Shown here in pieces: positions 20,830-31,119 of a DNA stretch of 64,000 nt. The translations under genes and the position numbers were made by a program. Position 1 is the first letter of the stretch, and every line of letters begins with the position of its first letter. This DNA is from Bettongia penicillata ogilbyi (lineage: Eukaryota; Chordata; Mammalia; Diprotodontia; Potoroidae): the NCBI GenBank assembly GCA_023548195.1, contig JAJHZJ010000009.1:2027501-2091500 (forward strand). The letters are read 5' to 3'. The notes under the pieces were generated by a model, which saw only the letters and a list, made by a program, of their open reading frames with translations, was not told the DNA's origin and made no database searches.

Positions 20830-21190
20830 TTAATCGTATATTAATAAGAAATGGATGGTTACCCAGACAGCAGTCATTTCACAACTGACTGTCTGTGCAG
20901 TCAAATCAGCACTGTTCCAGGTGTGCCTGGCCACATTCTAGCGCTTACCCAAAAAGAGTGGCTTTTCATTTTAATTTAATTGCATGATATGCTCTATTAA
21001 TTTTAAGATATGGATTGTTATATTATGCAAAAGGCATCAAATTATATAATATAGATGTTGTGGAATAAAAAGCCTGTCTTCCCTGGCAGGATGCATGCTG
21101 GGGCATGGACCATGATTAGCCGATGGGATCAGGAAAGTGGTTCACTGAGGTAACCATGTAATGGACAATTAATTTATTGTATTCTATTGC
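20830..21190. other. Unique AT-rich block
   Basis: Many TAAT/ATTA cores ('attttaatttaattgcatgatatg', 'ccatgattagccgatggg'). No repeat recognised. Possible regulatory segment, inference only. Confidence 0.3.
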
Positions 21191-21194
21191 AATG

Positions 21195-21275
21195 AACTAA
21201 TGGTTAATTTTTCTTCTTTAAATTAATTAATTTAGTTTTAATTTTCAACATTCACTTTTATAAATAATTTTTCAT
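21195..21275 (-). mobile_element. L1 3'-terminal scrap
   Basis: 'aaattaattaatttagttttaattttcaacattcac' is the reverse of an L1 3' end. Confidence 0.45.
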
Positions 21276-22930
21276 TTTTAAAAAAATAAAATTAATTTGG
21301 GTTAGGCTTTAATTTCTTTAGTTTGATGAATAAAAATGTTATCCCTTATTACTGAGTATTCAGTGAATGTTTGCTCTTGGTGCACACATTAATGGAATAT
21401 GTTGTCCTCACCTATGAGTCAAATCATGGACTTATTAGAGCAAAGATTAGAAACAAAACCAAATTAGAAGAAAAAGTAAAGATAACAAGAAGATATTGCT
21501 TGCATTTCCAACAGTTCCAGCCCAATCTTTTAGAATGAGCAGTTAACTAAAAAATTAAAAATGGATGAGGTAAGCTACTGACTCATGATCATCATTTCTT
21601 AAGGAAGTTTAATTGATGTAAAACACTATCTACTAGGAGGAGGTCAACAGAACTCATAGACTGAGTTAGCAAACATTTGATCTCTCGACAAGGGGAAAGA
21701 CATGGCAGCCTAGGGAAATACCGGTTTGTCAAATGAGCTCATTTATAAAACATTATAGAGGAGGATGCTGTGAGCTTATCAACAATATTGCCTTACAAAA
21801 TAACACAAAGCAGCACAGGGGAACCTGAGTCTATAGAATAATTCACTGGCTTTGATACTGAAGTAGAATGCTATGCAAGAATTATGTGGACTCACCTCTT
21901 CTTTCTCCATTGATCTTGTTACATTAGGAAATTGCCTTCTCTCTCTAAAAGGTCCGGTCCCCAAATTCTTGAACTTGGGGTCTCTCAAAGCTATTTCTGT
22001 ATAGAAAATTCCCCTTCTTTGACTAGTAGGCTAAATTCAAGGATTAAATTGCTGAAGGAATTCAAAATTCACTGTTCTCCATGTAGAAGTATGGGGTTCA
22101 TGGATATTATTCATGTTCTAGCTTTTAAGGCCTTGTAAAGGCAGATATGGGCTGCCATGTGCTTCTTCTGTGCACTGCCTACTGATAGGGTGGGTTGGAA
22201 ACTTCCCATGACCTTCTGCTCCTCAGCTCAGGACGTGGGTTTACTCTGCTTCACACCGCTCTGTTTTCTCAAAGAAGCCGAGAGATGGAGGAAGCACGAG
22301 CTGCTTTCGTAGCTCATTTGCATAGCTCACAAAGTGGAGCAGCACCTCTGACAAGAATCTATCTTCCCTAGTTCCAGTTAACAAATCGTCTTGTTGGCAG
22401 TACCGGTCATAGGATTTATACATGTTATCTAAGCAGGACATAAGTGGGCTTGTCCACTTTAATTAGAAATGTCCCCCCCGCCACCAAGTCTTACCAATGA
22501 AAGGCTATGCCTTGTCATCTCATCAGATTGATTGAAGGAGCAACTAATAGAAGGATAACTTTATTTACTGATTAGAAACTCTTTATAAATATAACCAATG
22601 AATGGGAAATAAAATTCAGAACAGGTAAGGTGGGGTTAGAAATAAGGAGGACAAAGTAAATGAACACTTTTTAGAAAAGAGTATCACAAATGAAGTTCTT
22701 CAAAAGTGAGTATGGCGGGTAGGGGGAAGGAGGACTTTGAATCATTCTTATTTAGGTGAGGAGGGAAAGGGAAAAAAGCAAAGAAGTGAGAAAGCAAGAA
22801 TAAGAGGAAGAAGAACTAATAATTTAAGGACCTCAAGGAATCTTGGATATATCAGTTAATGGAAATGGAGGCGAAGCCTTTGGGAAAATATTAGGATTAA
22901 ATTAGTGTAGGCAAAACTCTTCAGAGGGAT
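21276..22930. other. Long unassigned interval
   Basis: About 1.65 kb in which I recognise neither repeats nor coding potential. Mixed composition; short frames (for example 21932-22138, 22241-22441) show no domain or codon pattern. Either unique sequence or repeats too old for me to see. Confidence 0.4.
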
Positions 22931-22934
22931 GCTG

Positions 22935-23030
22935 GGGAACAGTAAAATAAACATTGTCTTTGAAGTGAAAAGACATGAATTGGGAGCTCGACTGCTGATT
23001 TGCTACTTGTGTGAGCCTATGGAAACACCA
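22935..23030 (+). mobile_element. MIR CORE-SINE head fragment
   Basis: 'cagtaaaataaacattgtctttgaagtgaaaagacatgaattgggagctc' then 'gctacttgtgtgagcct'. Confidence 0.4.
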
Positions 23031-23224
23031 AGAATATTGAAAGAGGAACTGTCAAGTGATCCCACCAAATACATGCAGAAGTAAGCATGGCTGAACAGAA
23101 CACAATTTTAAAGGCACTTAGGAATGACTTTCAAGAGATCTCAAAGAGGGAGGAGATTCCCCCAAAGTGGAAAAGGTCATTGATGGCACTAATGTCATTC
23201 TTCAAGGACTCCTTGATCTCATCA

Positions 23225-23412
23225 GAATTTAGAGTACTGAATTTGGAGCCAGGAGAACTGAGTTTGAATCACTTGGCTCTACCACTTAGTTTCCTTATGA
23301 CTTTGGGCAAGTCACTTAAATTCTATGAGCCTCAGTTTCTTTAGTGATAAAATAAGAGATTTTAGGCCAGGTGACCTTTAAGATTCTTACACCTCCACTC
23401 TACGCCATTGAT
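23225..23412 (+). mobile_element. Mon-type CORE-SINE
   Basis: 'gaatttggagccaggagaactgagtttgaatc', 'gactttgggcaagtcactt', 'gagcctcagtttctttagtg'. Confidence 0.6.
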
Positions 23413-24050
23413 TCCAGTTTTAAAACTATTCTTTTATGATTCTCTTTGTGTATTTTTGCACTAATGGAGTACAGCCCACTCTTACCTTCTCATAGTTTGT
23501 TATTTTTTCCATGTTATTACATAAATCCTGAATTTTTCCAATGTTCTAAAGTTTTCCCTCTGGGTTTCTTGCTATTTTATGGATATCAGTTCAACATTTG
23601 GGTTGACCATATGGTACCCATCCCTCTTGCTCCATGATGGGACTGCCTCTTTTTCTTGTCCAGTGTGTCTTTGATGATATATTTTATAAAATTTGTTCGT
23701 AGATTATTACTGACAACATGCCACATACCCACACTCCAGCTGTGGGTCATCTGCAATTTTGATTCTTTCAAGATGTTGTTGCTCCTTGGTTCATAGCCAC
23801 TTAGCATCACTACAAGAGACAACGAACATTTCAAAAGATGCTTGGGTGTCAGGCAGTAACTTAGCATCATTGAAGATGTTGCACAATCTCACATCTGTTC
23901 CAAGCTATTTGCTCTTCCTATTCCATTCTAGGCCTAATTGATTGTTTATTTGCAGTTCCTGTCCAAGATAGATAGGCTGGTGGAATAAGTCAATGGGCTT
24001 CTGATCCAACTGTTGTCATGGACAATATAAAAACAACTGCTATGGTTTTT
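23413..24050. other. Unassigned sequence
   Basis: No gene supported. T-rich; could be an old LINE in reverse, but I could not match a motif. Confidence 0.35.
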
Positions 24051-24055
24051 CCAGT

Positions 24056-24475
24056 AACAATGTATGACTGAGAGCTGGACTTTTAGGAGAGCTGTTGCTT
24101 TCAAATTGTGGTGCTGAGGAAGACTTTTGAGAGTCCCTTGGACAGCAAGAAGATCAAAGAAGTCAATATTTAAAGAAATTAATTCAGGCTATTCACTGAA
24201 AGGTCAGATATTGAAACTGAAACTTAAGTACTTTGACCATATAATGAGAAGATGGGTCTCATTGGAAAAGACTGATGTTGGGAAAGATTGAAGGCAAAAG
24301 GAGAAGGAAGCTGCAGAGGAGGAGATAGACAGATAAAGTAACAGAAGAAACAAAGATGAGCTTGGACAAACTTTGGGAGATAGTAGAGGACTGAAGAGCC
24401 TGGCATGCTGTGATTCATGGGGTTACAAAGAGTCAGACACGGCTGAACAACTGAATGCCTGAACAGCAACAATAT
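24056..24475 (+). mobile_element. RTE (BovB-like) LINE ORF end and 3' tail
   Basis: Longest RTE tail here: 'gctttcaaattgtggtgctgaggaagac', 'gagtcccttggacagcaagaagatc', 'actttgaccatataatgagaag', ending 'caaagagtcagacacggctgaac'. In sequence order it parallels the bovine BovB 3' end almost word for word. Confidence 0.8.
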
Positions 24476-24477
24476 TT

Positions 24478-24668
24478 GCCTTAAGGTTTACGAAATGCTT
24501 TGCACAGGTTATCTAACCAGAGTCCACAACAATATTTGGAGGTAAATGCTATTGTTATCCCTACTTTACGATGAGGAAACTGAGGCCAAGGGAGGTAAAG
24601 TGGCATGTCCAGGGTCGTACAGTTTGTAATTCATTGTCTAAGGTAGGATTTGAAGTCAGCCTATTTTT
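24478..24668 (-). mobile_element. MIR/Ther CORE-SINE
   Basis: 'tacgatgaggaaactgaggcc', 'catgtccagggtcgtacag', 'ggatttgaagtcagcc'. Confidence 0.6.
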
Positions 24669-24804
24669 TCATCTCCATGAAATCCTTATAGGAATCCTTA
24701 TGGACCTAGCAAGAATATCCTTGATGAAAATAAGAGAAAGAAATTGGCAAGCCTTTGTAGATACTGTTCTGTAGCAGAGTATATTTTCAGTCACTGAAAG
24801 GGAT

Positions 24805-25315
24805 ATTCCAGTGTTTCTGTGTCACCTGTAAGATCAAATAGAAAATCCTCTATTTGACATTCAAAGCCCTCAATAACCTGGCCTACCTTGCCAGTCTTGT
24901 TATATTTTCCTACTCTTTGTGGACTGTACCATTCAATAACATTGGCCTCCTTGGTGTTCTATGAAAAAGACACTCCATCTCCCAATTCCAGGCATTCTCA
25001 ATGACTGTCCCCCATGCCTAGAATGCTCTCCCTGCTCATCTCTCCCACCTGGCTTCTCTGGCTCCTTTCAAGACTCAGCTAAAATTCTATTTCCTTTCCT
25101 GTTCCCTCCTAGTGTTTGTGCCCTCTCTTTGTTGATGATCTCCAATTATTCCTGTGTATATCTTGTTTGTATATGATAATTTTCACATTGTCTCCCACCT
25201 TGGACTGTGAGCTCCTTGAGAGTGGGAACTGGCTTCTGCCTTTCTTTGTATTACTAGTGCTTTGCACAGTGCTTGGCACCCAGTAGGCGCTTAATAAATG
25301 CTTACTGATGGACAG
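24805..25315 (+). mobile_element. L2 LINE 3' end, about 510 bp
   Basis: Continuous L2 order: 'cattcaaagccctcaataacctggc', 'atgcctagaatgctctccctgc', 'tcaagactcagctaaaattc', 'ttggactgtgagctccttgagag', 'gcacccagtaggcgcttaataaatgc'. Confidence 0.8.
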
Positions 25316-26245
25316 ATAAAATATGGAGATTATATGACAATGATAATGATTTTCTTTTTTGATTGCAAAAAAAGTACTGGCCTTGGTGGAGTAAGACTTT
25401 ATCTTAAAGGTTCTCCTCCAGTTAGTCTACCACATGAGATCATCCAAGATGTGTTGCTAGAAGCAAGAAGAGTTATTTTGTTAATGATCCTTTCAGTGTC
25501 AGTATCAAATTGGGTGTAAAACAGGAAGATATATGCTTGGCAGAGGTGTTTGTCAACATCACAGAGGACAAGCTGTGTAAAGTAGGAATGGGAGAGAAAT
25601 TCTTTCTAGTTTGTGAAGTCCTAAAGATCTTCTGTTTGCAGATGATATGCTGATTATATTAAGCTCCTGGATGCTCTAGGCCGGGGGTTGTAACTTGGGG
25701 TCTGTGAAGTTAAAAAAAAGTTTTAATAACTATTTTAATATAAGTGAATTTCGTTATGATCCTATATATTTTGTGTATTCAAAACCATTATACTGGGGAG
25801 TCCATAGGCTTCATTAGACCACTAAAGGTTAAGGATCCTTACTATAGGACCTCCTTAAAAAGAACTATGACTAATTGAAAGTGATCTGCCTAGTAATTCA
25901 CCCAGTAAAATAAGTGGTTGAAAAATTAATATTGCCCAAATTATTACAAAGTTGAGTGGGGTATTCCATTACTACCCCTGTCTTGGGCAGATGCTACAGA
26001 CAATAGCCTACACTCAGAATTGACTAGAATGGGATCATCCTGGATTGTATTTCGGAACTTCTTCAGGGTTTATGATGATCCAAACTTGATCCTTCTCTCA
26101 AAGGCCCATTTACAAAACACTGACCAGTGTCCTCTCAGTGATGCTGTCCACTTACATATGATGGAATGCCATGCTCTCAGGAGAATCTCAATCATTGTCC
26201 ACTCAGAGGACAAAGAAAGATGCATGGCAGTAGCAATACCACCAC
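25316..26245 (+). mobile_element. RTE LINE reverse-transcriptase fragment
   Basis: Conceptual motifs GVKQED (25513-25530) and FADDMLI (25635-25655) are the RT domain. Later 'SWIVFRNFFRVYDDPNL' and 'caatcattgtccactcagaggacaaagaaagatgcatggc' match the post-RT region. Interrupted by family B (25686-25855). Stops and shifts throughout. Confidence 0.65.
25686..25855 (+). repeat. Family B repeat
   Basis: 'ggggtctgtgaagttaaaa', 'gttatgatcctatatattttgtgtattc', 'agtccataggcttcattagacc', 'ggttaaggatccttac'. Lies inside the RTE fragment. Confidence 0.5.
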
Positions 26246-26387
26246 TGGTACTGGAGAGTGCCCTTGGAGCTCTATTCACCATTTCATTAACTTTCTGAAC
26301 CAAGATCTGGTCAATGCTCCCCTATATGTATTGTTTCCCTCAATTAGAATCTAATGCTTCTTGAGGGTGGGGATTGTTTCTCTACTT

Positions 26388-26755
26388 TTGTACACATACA
26401 TATGTACACACATACATATACATGCACACACACGTGTATAGACAAACATGTACACAATACACATGTACATACACAGATACATACATACATATTTACACAC
26501 ATACATGTGCATACATATACACACATGCACACACCACACAAGTAAATGCATGCATTACACAATATACATGCAACACATGTGCACACATGTATGCATATAC
26601 ATACTTGTATGTGCATCAAAACAGACTCTACATACATATATACATACTATACATACACAAAACATCTATGCATACAAACACATATACATATGCACACAAT
26701 ACACATGCACACATCTGTACATGCATACATGCAAATATGCACACGTGTGTGTAGT
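26388..26755. repeat. (ACAT)n/(CA)n microsatellite, about 370 bp
   Basis: Imperfect ACAC/ACAT array. The frames through it are histidine/tyrosine/threonine-rich satellite translations on both strands, not genes. Confidence 0.9.
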
Positions 26756-26787
26756 GGTTATCACAGGCTTGTTGGCTCATAACACAC

Positions 26788-26872
26788 TTATTCATTCATT
26801 CATTCATTCACTCATTCATTCATTCATTCATTCACTCATTCATTCATTCATTCATTCACTCATTCATTCATA
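26788..26872. repeat. (ATTC)n array with 24-bp higher-order unit
   Basis: ATTC tetramers with a CACT variant at 26809, 26833 and 26857, exactly 24 bp apart, so the array expanded in six-tetramer steps. Confidence 0.9.
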
Positions 26873-26919
26873 TTTGGTGTGAGTAGATCATATAGCAAAT
26901 TACCATTGAAGAATTGCAT

Positions 26920-27070
26920 TCCAGAAGTGAGATTAAAGACTTTAGAGATGATCTTGTCCAATTCTCTCTTTTTATAGACAGTGAAACTCAGTTCCGTAGA
27001 GTTACAGATACAAGAGGTGGAAAATGAGGGACTCAAACCCAGGTCCTCTGCCTCATCTAGGACTGTCTTT
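26920..27070 (-). mobile_element. MIR CORE-SINE
   Basis: 'tttatagacagtgaaactcag', 'gactcaaacccaggtcctctg'. Confidence 0.55.
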
Positions 27071-27479
27071 AGTATATGGCATGACTTCATTGAGGACACA
27101 GACACCTGAGAAAGATGGTTGGCCAGCCACATGGTGTGAGCAAGGGATAACAGATGAAAACTTCCAGCATTTTGCTGGTACCCATGAATTATTAAAAGAC
27201 AGAGAGGAAGGCCTGCAGCTGGTTGGGTATATCCTCTGTGTAGGATTTATGGAAGAAGATGGAATGACACCCACACGGTGATGAGGCAGGGGAGTACTTT
27301 GACTGGTGCTAGTGGAAGAAGGTCTATGGGACAAGACTGGATTCATCCACCTGTGAAAGTTCCCATAAAAGGCATCTCAGGGTGATCTGGCATATGTTGG
27401 CAGAGACTTTACAGAGAAGGTAGGGCTTGAACTGGGTCTGGAGGAACTGGATTAATTTATAGAGGAGGAATCATTCCAC
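27071..27479. other. Unassigned sequence
   Basis: Nothing recognised except a possible family A scrap at 27410-27470 ('gggcttgaactgggtctgg'). Confidence 0.35.
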
Positions 27480-27740
27480 AAACTGTGCCCTGCATTGGTT
27501 TTACCTTTGTGGGCTCTGTATAGAGCCTAAGATCTACTTTGTCTTGCATCTCTCTAAAATGCTAGTTATACAGTAGAATGTACTGTGTAGGACAGTTTTA
27601 TCGTTTGTCTGTTTTTAATTAGTCCCATTCTCCCACTAGCTTGTGGAGCACCATAGAGGCAGGGACTGTACTCCATCTAGAATGTGTACCTCATATTTAC
27701 CCTTTGCTTCCAAATCACATATTCGCATCCAAGATCCAAG
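27480..27740 (+). mobile_element. L2 3'-end fragments
   Basis: 'ctagcttgtggagcaccatagaggcagggactgtactcc' is the diagnostic L2 end phrase. Confidence 0.5.
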
Positions 27741-27759
27741 ATCATATATTCAAAGCTGA

Positions 27760-27825
27760 AATCTTCCACAGGTCTAGAGAAGACATGGCCTGGAGGTGTC
27801 AGGTTCCCCACCCCTGGCCTAGTGT
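27760..27825. mobile_element. hAT terminal fragment
   Basis: 'ggaggtgtcaggttccccacccctgg' carries the same terminal sequence as the elements at 2893 and 60023. Confidence 0.4.
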
Positions 27826-27939
27826 ATCTTCTCTCCCTCCTGCCCCACTCTACCCCACTCATTAAAACCCATATTAAAAGCTCAGAGGCTTGTAAAAACA
27901 TGGTTTTTGGTTTGTATCTCTAATCCTCTAATTACATGC

Positions 27940-28425
27940 CATTGTGTATTAGAGTCATTTCTATGTACCCAGTAACCTGTAAGCTCTCTGAGGACAAGGA
28001 TCACATTTCCCCCCAGCCCCGATCTTTGATTCTCCTCCAGTGCCTAGCACAATGCTCTGCACACAGTCATTCTGCCTGGTGCGTTTTCTACTCTACTGTT
28101 GTATATTTCAGGACCTCTGTTGACAACTCTATCTAACCCTCCGTATCTTCAGGAAGATTACTTTTTATTATCCTTGTTTTACAGTGAAGGCAACTGAGGC
28201 CCAGTAAGATTAAGTGATATGCCAATGTTCTCGAAGTTAACAGTGTAAGGGGCAAGAACTCAGGTCTCTTCTTTCCATTTCCATATGGTTCTAATCAATT
28301 GTATTAAATATGTAGATGACAAGATGAGGACTGGTTAGGAAGGCGATAAATTGGAGGCGGAGCCAAAGTGGAGTAAAAGCAGGGACTTCCCTGATAAATA
28401 TTTGCAGAATGAATGCAGGCACTAA
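27940..28425 (+). mobile_element. L2 3' end split by a 325-bp insertion
   Basis: Left: 'ctgtaagctctctgaggacaagg...agtgcctagcacaatgctctgcacacagt'. Right: 'taaatatttgcagaatgaatg'. Together they give an L2 tail interrupted by the duplication copy at 28070-28394. Confidence 0.65.
28070..28394 (+). repeat. 325-bp duplication, inserted copy
   Basis: Identical to 28980-29304 except at 28344 (C versus T) and 28359 (G versus A); both differences turn CpG into TpG or CpA in the other copy. It begins mid-MIR and ends about 50 bp into an L1 5' end, and its flanks are the two halves of an L2 tail, so this is the derived copy. Confidence 0.95.
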
Positions 28426-28895
28426 CCACTCAGTGCATGTCATAGGTTGGTTGGAGAGCTTAGTTTCCATGGAGCTCAGTCTTGGCATCCTCAAGGTCAA
28501 CCTCCTACCAGGCTCCCAGCATAGCAGGTGGGAGCAGTGCTTGGTTCTAGGGGAAGGGGCCAGTGGGCGGTTAATTTACAGGCACCACATCCCCAACAGT
28601 TGGCAGACTTTGTGTTTGATTGACCACTTGGAGTTGTAGCCTCCGCCCTCCACGCTGTTGATCATTTCTGCAGGTAAGACATTAAAAATTTCGAGGGCGA
28701 TTGAGCACTGGAAACATGTTTCATGGCTTGGCACAAAACTTCTTAGTGCAGGTGTTTCAGTAATTGTGATACATGGAGAAGATTTAGCCTATTGCTGGGG
28801 TCCTTGGATTTCCACATGGGTGGCTGGTGGAGGGGATAGGAATGCTCTGGCCCCTGGGAGGAGAGAAGACAGGAGATATGAGCAAAGGTCATGAA
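28426..28895. other. Unique sequence
   Basis: No repeat recognised. CpG-retaining around 28640-28705 ('cctccgccctccacgctg', 'tttcgagggcgattgag'). Confidence 0.35.
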
Positions 28896-28904
28896 GGAAA
28901 CTCC

Positions 28905-29015
28905 AATCTTCAGAGATTAAGTGGCTTGGCAAAGGTTACACGGGTAACAAATAGTGGAGTCACATTTCAAATCTAGGTCTTCTGCCTGGTGCGTTTTCTA
29001 CTCTACTGTTGTATA
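28905..29015 (-). mobile_element. MIR CORE-SINE head
   Basis: 'agattaagtggcttggcaaaggttacacggg', 'tttcaaatctaggtcttctgcc', 'tgcgttttctactctact'. It runs through the left edge of the source duplication copy without a break. Confidence 0.55.
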
Positions 29016-29304
29016 TTTCAGGACCTCTGTTGACAACTCTATCTAACCCTCCGTATCTTCAGGAAGATTACTTTTTATTATCCTTGTTTTACAGTGAAGG
29101 CAACTGAGGCCCAGTAAGATTAAGTGATATGCCAATGTTCTCGAAGTTAACAGTGTAAGGGGCAAGAACTCAGGTCTCTTCTTTCCATTTCCATATGGTT
29201 CTAATCAATTGTATTAAATATGTAGATGACAAGATGAGGACTGGTTAGGAAGGTGATAAATTGGAGGCAGAGCCAAAGTGGAGTAAAAGCAGGGACTTCC
29301 CTGA
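28980..29304 (+). repeat. 325-bp duplication, source copy
   Basis: Both edges are continuous with their surroundings: MIR on the left, L1 5' end on the right. Distance to the other copy is 910 bp, same orientation. Confidence 0.95.
29060..29190 (-). mobile_element. MIR CORE-SINE (also present in the duplicate at 28150-28280)
   Basis: 'attatccttgttttacagtgaaggcaactgaggcccag', 'agaactcaggtctcttc'. Confidence 0.6.
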
Positions 29305-30245
29305 GCTCTTCCCCAAAGCCCTCCAACTACTTTTAAAAATGACTCTACACAAATTCTAGAGCTATAGAACCCACAATACGACAGAGTGAAACAAATCCAC
29401 AGCCCAAGACAACCTGAAAACTTGACAGGAAGGGTCTTTTGCACTGGTTAGAAAGTGGAGCACAGTCCAGGGTGGACCGTACCAGCAGACAGGCTGGAGC
29501 AGGCCTCAGGGGACTGAATCACTGGCAGCTGCAGCAGTTTCCAGACTTCTCAACCTACAAATGCCAAAAATGTCAGTGGGAAAACTCTGTGGCACCTGGG
29601 TGAAAGAGGAGTGTGTGTTCAGTCTGGCCAGGTCTGGCCCCAGCCCCAGGGCAGTGGGGTGGTGGTTGAGCAGCTGATACAAAATCCCTGAAGCCTGAGA
29701 CAGTACACCCACCCTCACCCCCACCCCCTCTGGAAGCAGAGTTCTACTTTGACAAAGAGTTGGAAAGTCAAGTGATTGGCTGGGAAGATGAGTAAACATT
29801 ATAAAACAACTCAGACTATAGAATCTTACTTTGGTGACAAGGAAGATCAGGGCATACAGCCAGAGGAAGACAATGGAGTCAAAGCTCCTACATCAAAAGC
29901 CTCCAAGAGGAATATGAATTGGTCACAGGTCATAGAGCAGCCCAAGAAAATCATGAAAATTGAGTCAACAGCTTGCTAAAGGAGACCTCAAAAAATACTG
30001 AAGAAAATAACACCTTAAAAATAGACTAACCCAAGTGACAAAAGAAATCCAAAAAGTCAGTGAAAAGAATACCTTAAAAAAGCAGAATCATCCAAATGGA
30101 AAAGGAGGTCCAAAAGTTCACTGAAGAAAATAATTCCTTCAAAACTGGAATGGAGCAAATGGAAGTCAATGACTTTATGAAAAATCAAGATATTATAAAA
30201 CAGAACCAAAAGAATGGAAAAACAAAAGACAAAGGAAGGCAAGAA
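29252..30245 (+). mobile_element. L1/HAL1 5' end and ORF1 remnant
   Basis: 5' UTR begins 'attggaggcagagccaaagtggagtaaaagcaggg', equivalent to the start of the element at 7206 but with the YY1-like motif destroyed. It runs through a 5' UTR to ORF1 at 29788 and stops in the coiled-coil region near 30245; the 3' part is absent. Confidence 0.65.
29788..30200 (+). pseudogene. L1-type ORF1 remnant (N-terminal part)
   Basis: ATG at 29788 opens MSKHYKTTQTIESYF, the usual L1 ORF1 start, and stays open to 29979. After a stop and shifts, coiled-coil repeats follow at 29998-30057, 30058-30115 and 30116-30173, each with EEN/EKN...LK-type text as in the ORF1 at 6070-6258. No RRM domain remains. Confidence 0.65.
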
Positions 30246-30264
30246 GTCAGTGAGGGAAGGAATC

Positions 30265-30410
30265 CTCAGTTGAGACTTCTTGGAGCAGTTGGGAATTTAG
30301 CCAGGCTCTGAATGATGAATTAACTTAAATTGATGCTGAGGAAAAGAAGGGAGAACATTACAGGAGGAAAAGGAATAACGTAAGCAAAAGCATGAAGTCT
30401 GGCATCAGGG
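30265..30410 (+). repeat. Family A repeat fragment
   Basis: 'tttagccaggctctgaatgatg' and 'aacgtaagcaaaagcatg'. Confidence 0.35.
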
Positions 30411-30423
30411 TGGCCTTTTGGGG

Positions 30424-30525
30424 GAGGCAGTGTGGAGATGGGCCCCTTTACTCTGGAGGGGCAGTGTAGACTGGTTCCTTCACTTTGGGGGAACAGTGTG
30501 GACTTACCCCCTTACTTTGAGGAAC
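30424..30525 (+). repeat. Three-unit minisatellite, about 32-36 bp
   Basis: Units start GGCAGTGTGGA, GGCAGTGTAGA and AACAGTGTGGA, each followed by a 'cccttt/ccttc/ccctt-actttg' half. Confidence 0.6.
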
Positions 30526-30698
30526 ACATTTTTAATCCCCAAAATATTACAAAAGTTAGATATGGAACTTTGTCCTGGGCATACTTTGGGTGTTGTCTTA
30601 ATATGGATCTATTTGCCTTCCATATTTAGATCATTAGATCCTTGAAGGAAGGGGCTATTTCTTCTTTGTCCCTCCAACTTCTCCTGGGACCAAGGTCA
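30526..30698 (+). mobile_element. L2-like 3' fragment
   Basis: 'agatccttgaaggaaggggctatttcttctttgtccctcc' resembles the L2 end. Confidence 0.35.
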
Positions 30699-30699
30699 G

Positions 30700-30932
30700 T
30701 GCATTTGTTTTTATTCAGTCATGTCTGACTCTTTGTGACCCCATTTGAGGTTTTCTTGGCAAAGATCCTGGAATGATTTGTTATTTCTTTCTCCAACTCA
30801 TCTGACAGATGAGGAAACTGAAGCAAACAGGGTTAAGTGACTTGCCCTGTGTCACACAGCTAATAAGTGTCTGAGGCTGAATTTGAACTCAGGTCTTCCT
30901 GACTCCAGGCCTGTTGCTCTATCCACTGTAGA
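30700..30932 (-). mobile_element. tRNA-derived SINE with RTE-type tail
   Basis: 'cagtcatgtctgactctttgtgacc' to 'gctctatccactgta'. The head is replaced by a 9-bp perfect hairpin (30933-30953). Confidence 0.85.
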
Positions 30933-31119
30933 AGAAGGTAGGTGCTACCTTCTTATGCTCTATACATAAGGACCTTCAATCAAAGTCTCTGATCAGTTAG
31001 CTATTGTATACAAAGAGGTGGGAAAGTTAGTTTCTGCAGGGACCATATAGAATGAAAGAGTGACCCTTGAAACCCTGGAGAAAGTGATCATTGAAAAGCT
31101 TATTTAATCATTCAGCTTT

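Noticed and set aside
23087..23344. 85-codon frame starting MAEQNTILKAL
   Set aside because: The second half runs into a Mon SINE; no family match.
26344..26882. Overlapping long frames on both strands
   Set aside because: They are translations of ACAT/CA and ATTC satellites (His/Thr/Tyr/Cys runs); frames stay open because the repeats contain no stop codons.
28671..28680. CAGGTAAGAC, a perfect splice-donor-like sequence
   Set aside because: No open frame or acceptor partner nearby; such decamers occur by chance in this much sequence.
28070..29304. Duplication as an assembly artefact
   Set aside because: False duplications usually copy flanks as well and do not insert into an unrelated repeat. 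Here one copy breaks an L2 tail while the other has continuous flanks. Not fully excluded without reads.
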